Shown here: positions 5,350 to 5,405 of the stretch, piece by piece
Position numbering within the stretch: the first letter of the stretch is position 1
How the letters are laid out: each line of letters begins with the position of its first letter
Assembly (NCBI GenBank): GCA_030151145.1
Contig: JASLEL010000168.1
Span: 1 to 5,405 of the forward strand
Direction: 5' to 3'
Source: Aquirhabdus sp.
GTDB lineage: Bacteria > Pseudomonadota > Gammaproteobacteria > Pseudomonadales > Moraxellaceae
DNA length: 5,405 nt
Translations under genes and position numbers: made by a program
Notes under the pieces: generated by a model
What the model was told of the DNA's origin: nothing
What the model saw: only the letters and a program-made list of their open reading frames with translations
The model's database searches: none

Positions 5350-5405
5350 ATGCCACAGTACAAGGCCCCCCTGCGTGACATGCAATTCGTATTGTATGAA
5401 GTTCT
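5350..5405 (+). CDS. Acyl-CoA dehydrogenase, N-terminal fragment (right edge of window)
   Basis: Eighteen full codons are present before the window ends: MPQYKAPLRDMQFVLYEV. The pattern M-P-x-Y-x-A-P-L-R-D-M-x-F-V-L-x-E-V is the characteristic start of the large bacterial acyl-CoA dehydrogenases (about 590-600 residues, with an extra C-terminal domain) found widely in Pseudomonas and Acinetobacter. These flavoenzymes carry out the first oxidation of fatty acyl-CoA in beta-oxidation or act on related acyl-CoA thioesters. GGAG at 5340-5343, six bases before the ATG, supports the start. The substrate and integrity of the gene cannot be judged from this fragment. Confidence 0.85.
   Translation, partial: MPQYKAPLRDMQFVLYEV

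Overview
The window reads as chromosomal DNA of a gammaproteobacterium, most likely Pseudomonadales and close to Moraxellaceae. This rests on the overall look of the proteins: a Moraxella/Acinetobacter-type acyl-CoA desaturase with a long C-terminal tail, a SelO ending in SCSS, and an acyl-CoA dehydrogenase starting MPQYKAPLRDM. The base composition looks moderate to slightly GC-rich, higher than in typical Acinetobacter, so the genus stays open. There are no tRNA or rRNA genes, insertion sequences, CRISPR arrays or phage genes.

Layout: (1) bases 1-468, minus strand: N-terminal 156 codons of a left-handed beta-helix (hexapeptide-repeat) acyltransferase that runs off the left edge. (2) 469-556: short divergent intergenic region. 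(3) 557-1970, plus strand: a probable two-gene operon of a PduO-type cob(I)alamin adenosyltransferase and a cytoplasmic glycerophosphodiester phosphodiesterase, 37 bases apart. (4) 1971-2272: a 302-base intergenic region with two related near-palindromes, each just downstream of the same ATTGTCA heptamer, and a perfect TATAAT box. (5) 2273-3493: a membrane fatty acyl-CoA desaturase with all three histidine boxes plus a ~105-residue charged helical tail, closed by a very strong intrinsic terminator. (6) 3625-5136: SelO, a pseudokinase-fold protein AMPylase; its true start is the ATG at 3625. (7) 5137-5349: intergenic region with a weak promoter candidate and a near-palindrome. (8) 5350-5405: the first 18 codons of an acyl-CoA dehydrogenase running off the right edge.

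Several genes concern acyl chains and phospholipids: GDPD recycles phospholipid head-group diesters, the desaturase adjusts membrane fluidity, and the acyl-CoA dehydrogenase begins beta-oxidation. They are separate transcription units, apart from the adenosyltransferase-GDPD pair, so this is a loose neighbourhood and not one pathway operon. I see no clearly new multi-gene system. The points most worth following up are the paired operator-like sites upstream of the desaturase, the appended desaturase tail, and a SelO that keeps the C-terminal redox cysteine but appears to lack its partner cysteine.
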